Notes under the pieces: generated by a model
What the model saw: only the letters and a program-made list of their open reading frames with translations
Told to the model about the DNA's origin: nothing
Databases searched by the model: none
Position numbers and translations under genes: made by a program
Shown here: positions 7,589-15,163 of the stretch, piece after piece
Numbering within the stretch: position 1 is the stretch's first letter
How the letters are laid out: the number at the start of each line of letters is the position of its first letter
Assembly (NCBI GenBank): GCA_023664605.1
Contig: JAMPFF010000006.1
Span: 30,977 to 94,976, forward strand
DNA: 64,000 bases
Direction: 5' to 3'
Source: Clostridium sp.
GTDB taxonomy: Bacteria; Bacillota; Clostridia; Lachnospirales; Lachnospiraceae

Positions 7589-8542
7589 TCAACCCGTAAT
7601 ATTTTCTGCTGTGCTGACATCGAACAACGCGTTCACAAATTCCTCTGCGTCAAATTTCTGTAAATCCTCTATTGACTCTCCGACACCGATATATTTTACC
7701 GGAATCTTTAATTCGGACTGAATCGCTACGGCAATACCGCCTTTGGCAGTACCGTCCATCTTCGTCAGGATAATGCCGGTCAAATCCGCCGTCTCGCCAA
7801 ATTCCCTTGCCTGCTGTAAGGCGTTCTGCCCCGTCGTGGCGTCTAACACCACCAGATTTTCCCTATGGGCGTTAGGAAATTCCTTGTCGATAATGCGGTT
7901 GATTTTTTTCAACTCTTCCATCAGATTTTTCTTATTATGCAGCCGCCCTGCGGTATCGCATAGAAGGACGTCCACATTCCTTGCTCTTGCCGCCGTGACC
8001 GCGTCATAGATAACGCTTGCCGGGTCTGCGCCCTCTTTTCCGCCAATGATGTCCACACCTGCGCGGTGCGCCCATTCCGTTAGCTGTTCCCCGGCCGCCG
8101 CACGGAACGTATCCGCTGCCGCCAGCATGACTTTTTTATTCTGCGCCTTTAATTTACCCGCCAGCTTTCCTATGGAAGTCGTTTTTCCGACCCCGTTGAC
8201 GCCGATAACCAGAATAATGGACTGTTTATGCTCAAACTCATAAGCCGTTTCCCCCACCTGCATCTGTTCTTTGATATTTTGAACCAGAAATTCCTTACAG
8301 TCCTGCGGCTCTTTAATATGATTTTCCTTTACCTGCTCACGCAGTTTTTCCAGAATTTCCTGCGTCGCGTTCACGCCAATATCGCCCATAATCAAAATTT
8401 CTTCCAATTCTTCATAAAAATCCTCGTCAATATTGGAAAAACCGCCAAAGACGGAATCGATTCCATGCACGATATTGTTTCTTGTTTTTGTCAGTCCGTC
8501 TTTTAATCTGCTAAAAAGCCCCTTCTTTTCTTCGCTCATCAA
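7589..8542 (-). CDS. ftsY: SRP receptor GTPase FtsY
   Basis: A 317-residue SRP receptor. A short charged N terminus is followed by the helical N domain and the G domain, with GVNGVGKTTSIGKLAGKL (G1), DTFRAAAGEQL, DTAGRLHNKKNLMEEL (G3) and TKMDGTAKGG (G4). It forms the heterodimeric GTPase with Ffh at the membrane for co-translational targeting. The start overlaps the smc stop by four bases, indicating translational coupling; either of two consecutive ATGs could be used. Unlike B. subtilis or most clostridia, ylxM-ffh does not follow directly but lies 7 kb further on. Confidence 0.97.
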   Translation of the reverse strand: MMSEEKKGLFSRLKDGLTKTRNNIVHGIDSVFGGFSNIDEDFYEELEEILIMGDIGVNATQEILEKLREQVKENHIKEPQDCKEFLVQNIKEQMQVGETAYEFEHKQSIILVIGVNGVGKTTSIGKLAGKLKAQNKKVMLAAADTFRAAAGEQLTEWAHRAGVDIIGGKEGADPASVIYDAVTAARARNVDVLLCDTAGRLHNKKNLMEELKKINRIIDKEFPNAHRENLVVLDATTGQNALQQAREFGETADLTGIILTKMDGTAKGGIAVAIQSELKIPVKYIGVGESIEDLQKFDAEEFVNALFDVSTAENITG

Positions 8543-11500
8543 TCATCCAATTCCTTATCAATTAAATTGACACTGACTAACGTGGAGACGCCCTTCTCCT
8601 GCATCGTAATGCCATAGAGTCTGTCCGCTTTCTCCATCGTGCCGCGCCTGTGCGTAATCACAATAAACTGTGTACTCTTTGTCAGTTTATGTAAGTACTT
8701 CGCAAACCGTCCTACGTTATTTTCATCCAAAGCCGCCTCAATCTCATCCAAAAGGCAGAACGGAGACGGTTTTAAGTTCTGAATCGCAAATAACAAACAG
8801 ATTGCCGTAAGCGATTTCTCACCGCCGGACATCTGCATCATATTGACTAATTTTTTCCCCGGCGGCTGTGCAATAATGCGGATGCCCGCCTCTAAAACGT
8901 CTTCGTCCTCAATCAGTTCCAGACTGCCCTTGCCGCCGCCGAACAGTTCTTTAAAGACCTTATCAAACTCCCTATTGATTTCGCCGAATTTTTCATTAAA
9001 CTGCTTTCGCATGGAGGTGTCAAGTTCTTCGATAATGCCAAGCAGCGTCTGTTCCGCTTCCACCAAATCGTCATGCTGCGTCTTTAAGAAAGTATAACGC
9101 TCCATCAGATTCTTGTAATCTTCAATCGCATTGACATTGACGTCTCCTAACTTTCTGATTTCATCCTTTAAACGGGAAATATCTTTTTTCATCGCGGATA
9201 AATCGGACATTTCCTCGTTGCGCATGGAGGCCGCATCCGAAAGCGTAATCTCATATTCATCCCACATATAATTAATCTGGGATTCAATAGATGTTTCCAG
9301 CCTTTCTTTCTGCGCATTCAAACGATAAACTTCCTTATCCAACGAGTTCATCTGATTAGAAAGTTCTTCTCTTTCTTTGAAAAAGTTTTTCTGTTTGGCC
9401 GAAAGTTCTTCTTTAGCCGCAATGTCCTCCTGCAATTTTATCTCTGTGTCGGACTGCGTCGTATGGGAAGCTAAAATCGTCTTTTCGATTTCCAGAATAC
9501 TTTCTTTCTTTCGTTCAACTTCCTCTTTGCTTAACTGCAGGCCATCTTTTACTTCTTTCAGTTCCGCTTCATGCCGCTCTATTTCTCCTACGATACGCTC
9601 TACATTCTGTCTGTGGAATTCTTCTTTCTGGCGCATTTTCTCCACTTCCACATCCCATTCGGACACTTTTGCGGACTGTTCGGATTCTTCGGCACGTTCC
9701 TTTTCCAACCGGCTTTGAAACTCTGCAATCTGCGCTTCCACACTTTTTTCCAGTTTCTCGGAGTCTTCCAGTTCCCTGATGATATCCTCCTTGCCCTGCT
9801 TAATTTCCTTAATCTGCTCTTCCATTTCCATATCTTCGTTTTGCAACGCCTCGGAACCCTCAACGGCCTCGCTCTTACGTTCCCTTGCCTGCTCCACATT
9901 GAGCCTTGCAGTATTCTGCTCAATGAATTTACGCTGCAACTGCCCTTTAATATCCTCTATCTCAAGGCGCAGCTTATTTCTTTTGGCTTTGGTTTCTTCG
10001 ATATCGTTTAGCAGATTGTCAATATCTATAACATACTGTTTTACTTTTTTCTCCAGTTCCTCCATCTCACGACGGCGTCCTAACAGATTACTGTTATTCT
10101 TAAATGCGCCGCCGCTGATTGCGCCGCCGGGAACAAGCAGTTCCCCTTCTATCGTTACCATACGGATGCCGTAATGGTATTTTGCCGCGATTTTTACCGC
10201 ATTATCCACATTATCGACTACCACGATTCTTCCCAATAATGTCCTGGCTACGTTCCGATATTTTTTATCAATTTTCACCAGTTCATCCGCCATGCCGATA
10301 ACGCCTTTTTCTTTTAAGGCCTCCAGATTTTTAAATTCCTGCGGCTCCTTGATGCTCGTAAGCGGCAAAAATGTGGCACGCCCCGACCTGCTGGACTTTA
10401 AATAGGCAATCATACTCTTGGCCATCTCTTCATCTTCCGTTACGATATTTTGGATATTGCCGCCAAGCGCGGTTTCAATAGCCGTTTCATATTTGGCATC
10501 GGCCTGGATGATATCCGCCACAACGCCGACGATTCCCTTTTCTTTCGATTTTTTCTCCATGACGGCCTTAACCGCTCCGCCGTAGCCCTCATAGCGTTCC
10601 GTCAGATTGGAAAGCGCATCCAGTTTGGATTTTTCCTGATGATATAAAACCTGCGTATCACGGAGCTTCTGGTCTTTTCCGGCCAGTTCCTCACGCATTC
10701 CGGCCAATTTTTCTTCCTGCACTTCCTGATTGTCATGCAGCGTTTGAATCTCTTCGTTGACCCTCTCAAATTCTTTTTCCAGATTCTTAATCGTTTCCAC
10801 CTGCGCCGCTTCATCCGATTTTGCACGCAACAGCCTGGAATTTAACTCCGCTTTACGAATCTGCACCTGCTCCAACATCGCATCAAAACTACCCATCTTG
10901 GATTTGATGGTCGCTCTGTTATTCAATGCCTCAATAATTGTATTTTTTCCGCTTTCGATATTATTATTTAACGTCTCAATCCTGTTTTGGACGCCCTCTA
11001 AGAGTTCTCTTGCCTCTTCCCTTGCCTGCTGCAATGCCGTCAGCTTTTCGTCTATCTCCGCCTTTTGTGTTAGAATATCCTCTTTTTCCTGCTGTTTTTC
11101 CTGCATGGATGCCTGAATGGAATTTACTCTGGCATGAAGATGCTCCTCGTTGCCCTGCGCGGAATGAATCTGCTCTTTTAGAACGTTCATCTCGCCCTCT
11201 AATTTAGAGCGCATAACGCCCGTATCCGTCAGCGTAGCCCGCGCCTGTTCGATGGACTGGTCTAAAAGCTCTATTCTGCTTTCTATCTGCTCATACTCTT
11301 CTTTGATATGCTCATACTTATTTGTAGTATCGTCCAGTTCTCCTCCCGCAATCGAAAGCTTTTCATCAACGGAATCGAGCTGCTCCTTTATGCTGATATT
11401 CTCCACCAGAAAAACATTGACGTCCAATGTTTTTAACTCTTCCTTTTTGCGCAAATAAACTCTTGCCTTTTCAGACTGCTTCTCCAACGGGTCAATCTGC

Positions 11501-12099
11501 TTTTCCAGTTCGGCAAGAATGTCGTTGACACGGACAAGGTTTAGTTTCTCATCCTCCAGTTTTTTCTGCGCCGCATACTTTCTGCGCTTAAACTTTACAA
11601 TCCCCGCCGCCTCGTCAAAAAGCTCGCGGCGTTCCTCCGGCTTACCGCTTAGAATCTTATCAATCTGCCCCTGTCCGATAATGGAATACCCTTCCTTACC
11701 AATACCGGTATCGTAAAAAAGTTCATTGACATCCTTTAAACGGCATATCGTACCGTTAATCATATATTCGCTTTCGCCGGAACGGTACAATCTTCTGGAA
11801 ACCGTCACCTCGTTATAGTCAATGGCAAGCTGATGGTCGGCATTATCCAACGTAATTGCCACATAAGCGGAACCAAGCGCCTTACGCATCTCTGTACCTG
11901 AAAAAATAACATCCTGCATCGAGGCGCCGCGAAGCTGCTTAATACGCTGCTCGCCAAGCACCCACCGGACAGCGTCCGCAACATTGCTCTTCCCGCTTCC
12001 ATTCGGCCCTACGATACCCGTGATGCCGTTATGGAACTGAAACGTAATTTTATTTGCAAAAGACTTAAATCCCTGTACTTCAATACTTTTTAAATACAT
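8539..12099 (-). CDS. smc: Chromosome condensation protein SMC
   Basis: A 1186-residue structural maintenance of chromosomes ATPase, working with ScpA and ScpB to fold and segregate DNA. The N-terminal head has Walker A GPNGSGKSNVADAVRWVLG. Two long coiled coils flank the hinge at about residues 510-680 (GVVADIIQADAKYETAIE through VPGGAISGGAFKNNSN). The C-terminal head carries the signature QMSGGEKSLTAICLLFA and Walker B CLLDEIEAALDENNV. The ATG at 12099 (MYLKSIEVQGFKSF) is preceded by GGAGGG, so it is preferred over an in-frame TTG at 12126. It follows rnc by 27 bp and overlaps ftsY, the classical rnc-smc-ftsY order. Confidence 0.97.
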   Translation of the reverse strand: MYLKSIEVQGFKSFANKITFQFHNGITGIVGPNGSGKSNVADAVRWVLGEQRIKQLRGASMQDVIFSGTEMRKALGSAYVAITLDNADHQLAIDYNEVTVSRRLYRSGESEYMINGTICRLKDVNELFYDTGIGKEGYSIIGQGQIDKILSGKPEERRELFDEAAGIVKFKRRKYAAQKKLEDEKLNLVRVNDILAELEKQIDPLEKQSEKARVYLRKKEELKTLDVNVFLVENISIKEQLDSVDEKLSIAGGELDDTTNKYEHIKEEYEQIESRIELLDQSIEQARATLTDTGVMRSKLEGEMNVLKEQIHSAQGNEEHLHARVNSIQASMQEKQQEKEDILTQKAEIDEKLTALQQAREEARELLEGVQNRIETLNNNIESGKNTIIEALNNRATIKSKMGSFDAMLEQVQIRKAELNSRLLRAKSDEAAQVETIKNLEKEFERVNEEIQTLHDNQEVQEEKLAGMREELAGKDQKLRDTQVLYHQEKSKLDALSNLTERYEGYGGAVKAVMEKKSKEKGIVGVVADIIQADAKYETAIETALGGNIQNIVTEDEEMAKSMIAYLKSSRSGRATFLPLTSIKEPQEFKNLEALKEKGVIGMADELVKIDKKYRNVARTLLGRIVVVDNVDNAVKIAAKYHYGIRMVTIEGELLVPGGAISGGAFKNNSNLLGRRREMEELEKKVKQYVIDIDNLLNDIEETKAKRNKLRLEIEDIKGQLQRKFIEQNTARLNVEQARERKSEAVEGSEALQNEDMEMEEQIKEIKQGKEDIIRELEDSEKLEKSVEAQIAEFQSRLEKERAEESEQSAKVSEWDVEVEKMRQKEEFHRQNVERIVGEIERHEAELKEVKDGLQLSKEEVERKKESILEIEKTILASHTTQSDTEIKLQEDIAAKEELSAKQKNFFKEREELSNQMNSLDKEVYRLNAQKERLETSIESQINYMWDEYEITLSDAASMRNEEMSDLSAMKKDISRLKDEIRKLGDVNVNAIEDYKNLMERYTFLKTQHDDLVEAEQTLLGIIEELDTSMRKQFNEKFGEINREFDKVFKELFGGGKGSLELIEDEDVLEAGIRIIAQPPGKKLVNMMQMSGGEKSLTAICLLFAIQNLKPSPFCLLDEIEAALDENNVGRFAKYLHKLTKSTQFIVITHRRGTMEKADRLYGITMQEKGVSTLVSVNLIDKELDD

Positions 12100-12126
12100 G
12101 TATCCCTCCGTGCCGTTTTCGCACAA

Positions 12127-12813
12127 TTAATCTTTCATCATTCTGAGCGCCTGATACGCCGCCTGCTGCTCCGCCGCTTTTTTGGTGCGCCCCTGCCCCT
12201 CTCCGATTGTCTTCTCATCAATTCTGGCCTCCACGACAAACAGTTTATCATGGTCGGGGCCTTCCTCTTTGATAAGCGCATAATGGAGCGTTCCCTCATT
12301 TTTCTGCTGCACATGTTCCTGTAAAATAGTCTTGGCGTCATAAAAAAGCTGTTTATGCTCCAAATCCGACAGGATAAAGCGGTGAATATAAGCTTTTGCC
12401 TCATCCATGCCGTTATCGACATAGAGTGCGCCGATAATCGCCTCCATAACATCCGAAATAATAGAATCTTTCGTTCTGCCGCCGGTCATTTCTTCCCCTT
12501 TTCCCAGCAGAATATATTGCTCCAATCCAAACTCCCTTGCGCAATAGGCAAGCGCCTGCTCGCACACCATAGACGCCCGCAGCCTCGTCAACTGTCCTTC
12601 CGCCATCGTCTCATGCTCACGGAAAAGAAATTCGCTTGAAACAAGTTCTAATACGGCATCCCCCAAAAATTCCAGACGCTCATAGTCATCATATTTATTA
12701 ATTTTCTGCTCATTGGCAAAAGAACTGTGCGTCAACGCCTGCCTGAGCAGCCGTTTATCTTTAAAAGAATATCCGATTTTTTGTTCCAGTTCTTCTAACG
12801 GTTTTTGCTGCAT
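12127..12813 (-). CDS. rnc: Ribonuclease III
   Basis: A 228-residue double-strand-specific endoribonuclease for rRNA and mRNA processing. The signature ERLEFLGDAVLELVSSEFLF lies near residue 45, with the second acidic site in DVMEAIIGALYVD. The C-terminal dsRNA-binding domain (about 155-226) ends in the KKAAEQQAAYQAL helix. A GGGAGATACGG ribosome site precedes the ATG. The start lies only 18 bp after a terminator-like hairpin that follows acpP, so expression depends on readthrough or an unseen promoter. Confidence 0.96.
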   Translation of the reverse strand: MQQKPLEELEQKIGYSFKDKRLLRQALTHSSFANEQKINKYDDYERLEFLGDAVLELVSSEFLFREHETMAEGQLTRLRASMVCEQALAYCAREFGLEQYILLGKGEEMTGGRTKDSIISDVMEAIIGALYVDNGMDEAKAYIHRFILSDLEHKQLFYDAKTILQEHVQQKNEGTLHYALIKEEGPDHDKLFVVEARIDEKTIGEGQGRTKKAAEQQAAYQALRMMKD

Positions 12814-12830
12814 CCGTATCTCCCATCTAA

Positions 12831-12855
12831 AAAAACCCTTTCCGAAAGGGTTTTT
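12831..12855 (-). terminator. Hairpin between acpP and rnc
   Basis: AAAAACCCTTT, CCG, AAAGGGTTTTT: a compact 11-bp stem with T-run on both strands. Downstream of acpP it could partially terminate or stabilise the plsX-acpP message before rnc-smc-ftsY. Confidence 0.75.
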
Positions 12856-12858
12856 CTT

Positions 12859-13098
12859 TTACTGCGCCGACTGAATCGAACTTTTTATTAACTGAACCGC
12901 TTCTTCCACTGTTGTTATATGTTCCGTCTTTTCCGGCGGAATTTCTATATCAAATTCTTCTTCAATTCCCATTACAATCTGAAAAACATCCAAAGAATCC
13001 GCGCCCAAATCTTCCATAAAAGTCGTTTCCATCGTAATCTCTTTCGGGTCCACGTTTAAGACCTGTGCAATGACCTGTTTTAACTTTTCAAATTCCAT
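12859..13098 (-). CDS. acpP: Acyl carrier protein
   Basis: A 79-residue acidic carrier protein for fatty acid synthesis. The phosphopantetheine attachment serine lies in MEDLGADSLDVFQIVMGIEE (DSL motif, about residue 37). It is encoded 19 bp after plsX, whose product consumes acyl-ACP, matching the common plsX-acpP pairing. Followed by a terminator-like hairpin. Confidence 0.96.
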   Translation of the reverse strand: MEFEKLKQVIAQVLNVDPKEITMETTFMEDLGADSLDVFQIVMGIEEEFDIEIPPEKTEHITTVEEAVQLIKSSIQSAQ

Positions 13099-13116
13099 AG
13101 AAACAGCCAGCCTTTC

Positions 13117-14127
13117 CTAATCCTGTACGGTAATTTTCTCTCTGATTTTCTCGTTGATTTTCTGCTCTTTAAAAGTAATACACTGTAAAATAGAGTTCTT
13201 TATTTCAACCGATTTAGAACTGCCGTGCGTCTTTACGACAAGACCGTTTAAACCAAGCATCGGCGCGCCGCCGTACTGCTCCAAATCAAATGCTTTCAAC
13301 GTCTGCTTTAACGCGGGCTTTACTAGGAGTGCGCCAATCTTACTGCGAAAGGAAGTCATCATGCCCGCCTTTACCTTTTTAATCAAAGTGCCGCCGACGC
13401 CCTCATACATTTTTAAAATCACGTTGCCGACAAATGCCTCGCATACAATAACATCCGCCAGCCCCGCAGGAATATCCCTTGCCTCAATACTCCCTGTAAA
13501 ATTGATATCAGGACAGCTTTTTAACAGCGGAAACGTTTCCTTGACAAGCGCGTTGCCCTTTTCTTCTTCTGCACCGATATTGACAATCGCCACTTTCGGA
13601 TTTTTGACGCCCATTACATTTTCCATATAAATAGAACCCATCTTGGCAAACTGTACCAGATGAGACGGTCTTGCATCCACATTCGCGCCGCAGTCTACAA
13701 GCAGCGCGCAGCCGTTCTCCGTCGGAATAAGCGGCGCAAGCGGCGGTCTTTCCACGCCTTTAATCCGGCCTACAATAACCTGTCCGCCTACTAAGGATGC
13801 GCCAGTGCTGCCCGCCGATACATAAGCGTCGCATGTGCCGTCTTTTACCAGATATAGGGCTTTTACCAAAGAGGAATCTTTCTTCGTACGGATTGCCATA
13901 ACGGGAGGTTCCGCCGTCTCGATAATCTCACTTGCGGGAACAATCGTAAGCTGTTCTTCCGGATAGGTATATCCGGCAAGTTCGGCTTTTATCGCCTCTT
14001 CTTTTCCCACCAGATAAATTTTTACTTTCCGGCTTTCGTTGATTGCTTCAACAGCTCCTTTTACAATTTCTTTCGGCGCATTGTCACCGCCCATGGCGTC
14101 AACTGCTACATTTACATATTCTCCCAT
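13117..14127 (-). CDS. plsX: Phosphate acyltransferase PlsX
   Basis: Converts acyl-ACP to acyl-phosphate, the first committed step of phospholipid synthesis in Gram-positive bacteria. The sequence starts MGEYVNVAVDAMGGDNAPKE, with the family motif AVDAMGGDNAP, and contains VSAGSTGASLVGG, LLVDCGANVDARPSHLVQFA and VIVCEAFVGNVILKMYEG. The ATG at 14127 is chosen because family members start here; an in-frame ATG at 14199 would add 24 residues without family resemblance. Peripheral membrane enzyme, co-transcribed with acpP. Confidence 0.95.
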   Translation of the reverse strand: MGEYVNVAVDAMGGDNAPKEIVKGAVEAINESRKVKIYLVGKEEAIKAELAGYTYPEEQLTIVPASEIIETAEPPVMAIRTKKDSSLVKALYLVKDGTCDAYVSAGSTGASLVGGQVIVGRIKGVERPPLAPLIPTENGCALLVDCGANVDARPSHLVQFAKMGSIYMENVMGVKNPKVAIVNIGAEEEKGNALVKETFPLLKSCPDINFTGSIEARDIPAGLADVIVCEAFVGNVILKMYEGVGGTLIKKVKAGMMTSFRSKIGALLVKPALKQTLKAFDLEQYGGAPMLGLNGLVVKTHGSSKSVEIKNSILQCITFKEQKINEKIREKITVQD

Positions 14128-14244
14128 GACAATTTCCGTATTCCTTTCGTCAATTCGCAAACCCGTGCCATATGCACATTCTTTTTCTTGTCCAAGCATC
14201 TTATACTAATATACTAAACCATAGCCTAAAAATCAAGTTATTCG

Positions 14245-14274
14245 ATAAAAAATCGTCGTGAGAAACCGACGATT
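14245..14274 (-). terminator. Intrinsic terminator upstream of plsX
   Basis: Arms AATCGTCG and CGACGATT around an 8-nt loop; read on the minus strand the stem is followed by TTTTATC. It is the second of two stems between rpmF and plsX; a third short palindrome (GAATTTGC/GCAAATTC) lies between them at 14279-14297. Confidence 0.65.
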
Positions 14275-14326
14275 ACAAGAATTTGCATGGCAAATTCCTG
14301 ATGATGCCTGTAGGGATTTCCTATTA

Positions 14327-14369
14327 TATAAAAAATCAAGAGATTATATATCATATAAACTCTTGATTT
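14327..14369 (-). terminator. Intrinsic terminator downstream of rpmF
   Basis: Arms AAATCAAGAG and CTCTTGATTT (14333-14369) with an AT-rich loop, followed on the minus strand by TTTATA. It begins 21 bp after the rpmF stop and should end the yceD-rpmF transcript. Confidence 0.65.
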
Positions 14370-14390
14370 CATCCGCGTTTTCTTCGTTAG

Positions 14391-14570
14391 TTAGTCAACC
14401 GCAATAATTTCTTTTTTGTTGTATGTGCCGCACTTTTTGCATACTCTGTGAGGAACCATCAGCGCGCCGCATTTACTGCATTTTACTAATGTAGGAGCAG
14501 ACATTTTCCAGTTTGCTCTTCTCTTATCTCTTCTTCCTTTAGAAGATTTGTTCTTAGGACAAATAGACAT
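14391..14570 (-). CDS. rpmF: Ribosomal protein bL32
   Basis: A 59-residue basic zinc-ribbon ribosomal protein. It reads MSICPKNKSSKGRRDKRRAN, then WKMSAPTLVKCSKCGALMVP and HRVCKKCGTYNKKEIIAVD. Two CxxC pairs bind zinc. It follows yceD by 2 bp with an AAGGAGGTG ribosome site inside the end of yceD, the normal yceD-rpmF-plsX order. A terminator follows. Confidence 0.95.
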   Translation of the reverse strand: MSICPKNKSSKGRRDKRRANWKMSAPTLVKCSKCGALMVPHRVCKKCGTYNKKEIIAVD

Positions 14571-14572
14571 CG

Positions 14573-15112
14573 TTACACCTCCTTATTCGCATTAAAGATA
14601 TCTTTTATCACTGCCATCCGGGGGTCAGGAACGAATGTATCACATTCACAGCTTCCTGTATTTAAATCCTTGCCGCACTGTAAGCATATGCCTTTACAAT
14701 CCGGCTTGCACAACACTTTCCGAGGCCAGTTGATTATGATTTCATTGTTCAGTAAGTCCTCTACATTCAGTTGATAACCGTCCATAAAAACCTGGTCATC
14801 ATCCGATATATCCTCTTTATCCGATTCCGTCCTCTCCACGTCAGGCGCATACACTTGCCTGTTAATATGAAGCTTAAGCTTCTCTTGAACGGGCTTTAAA
14901 CATCGGTCACACTTCATGGCAAACGTTATTTCCGTCTCTCCCACAACTTCTGCCCTGTTCTTACCGGTATTGGTAAAGACAAAGCAAATCGGCGTCATGT
15001 CAAGAATCTGAAATGCCTCCCTGCCAACGGTTACCTTAGTCAGTTCTGCTTTCACCTGCATGGTAAGTTCTTTGTCATCGGATGTTAATACATCAGTTAA
15101 ATTTATGAACAT
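14573..15112 (-). CDS. yceD: YceD family protein (DUF177)
   Basis: A 179-residue YceD/DUF177 protein. The family is encoded with rpmF in most bacteria and is linked to 23S rRNA accumulation and 50S assembly. Visible signatures are FAMKCDRCLKPVQEKLKLHI and the cysteine cluster LCKPDCKGICLQCGKDLNTG, ending with the conserved DPRMAVIKDIF. It probably binds a metal through the cysteines. The start MFINLTDVL is the first in-frame ATG. Confidence 0.93.
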   Translation of the reverse strand: MFINLTDVLTSDDKELTMQVKAELTKVTVGREAFQILDMTPICFVFTNTGKNRAEVVGETEITFAMKCDRCLKPVQEKLKLHINRQVYAPDVERTESDKEDISDDDQVFMDGYQLNVEDLLNNEIIINWPRKVLCKPDCKGICLQCGKDLNTGSCECDTFVPDPRMAVIKDIFNANKEV

Positions 15113-15163
15113 AGCCGACTCCTATCCACACTCAAACTATTATACATAGGCCGCTTAGGTTTG

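Noticed and set aside
12100-12126. TTG start extending SMC by nine residues
   Set aside because: The ATG at 12099 has a GGAGGG ribosome site and matches the conserved SMC N terminus (MYLKSIEVQGFKSF).
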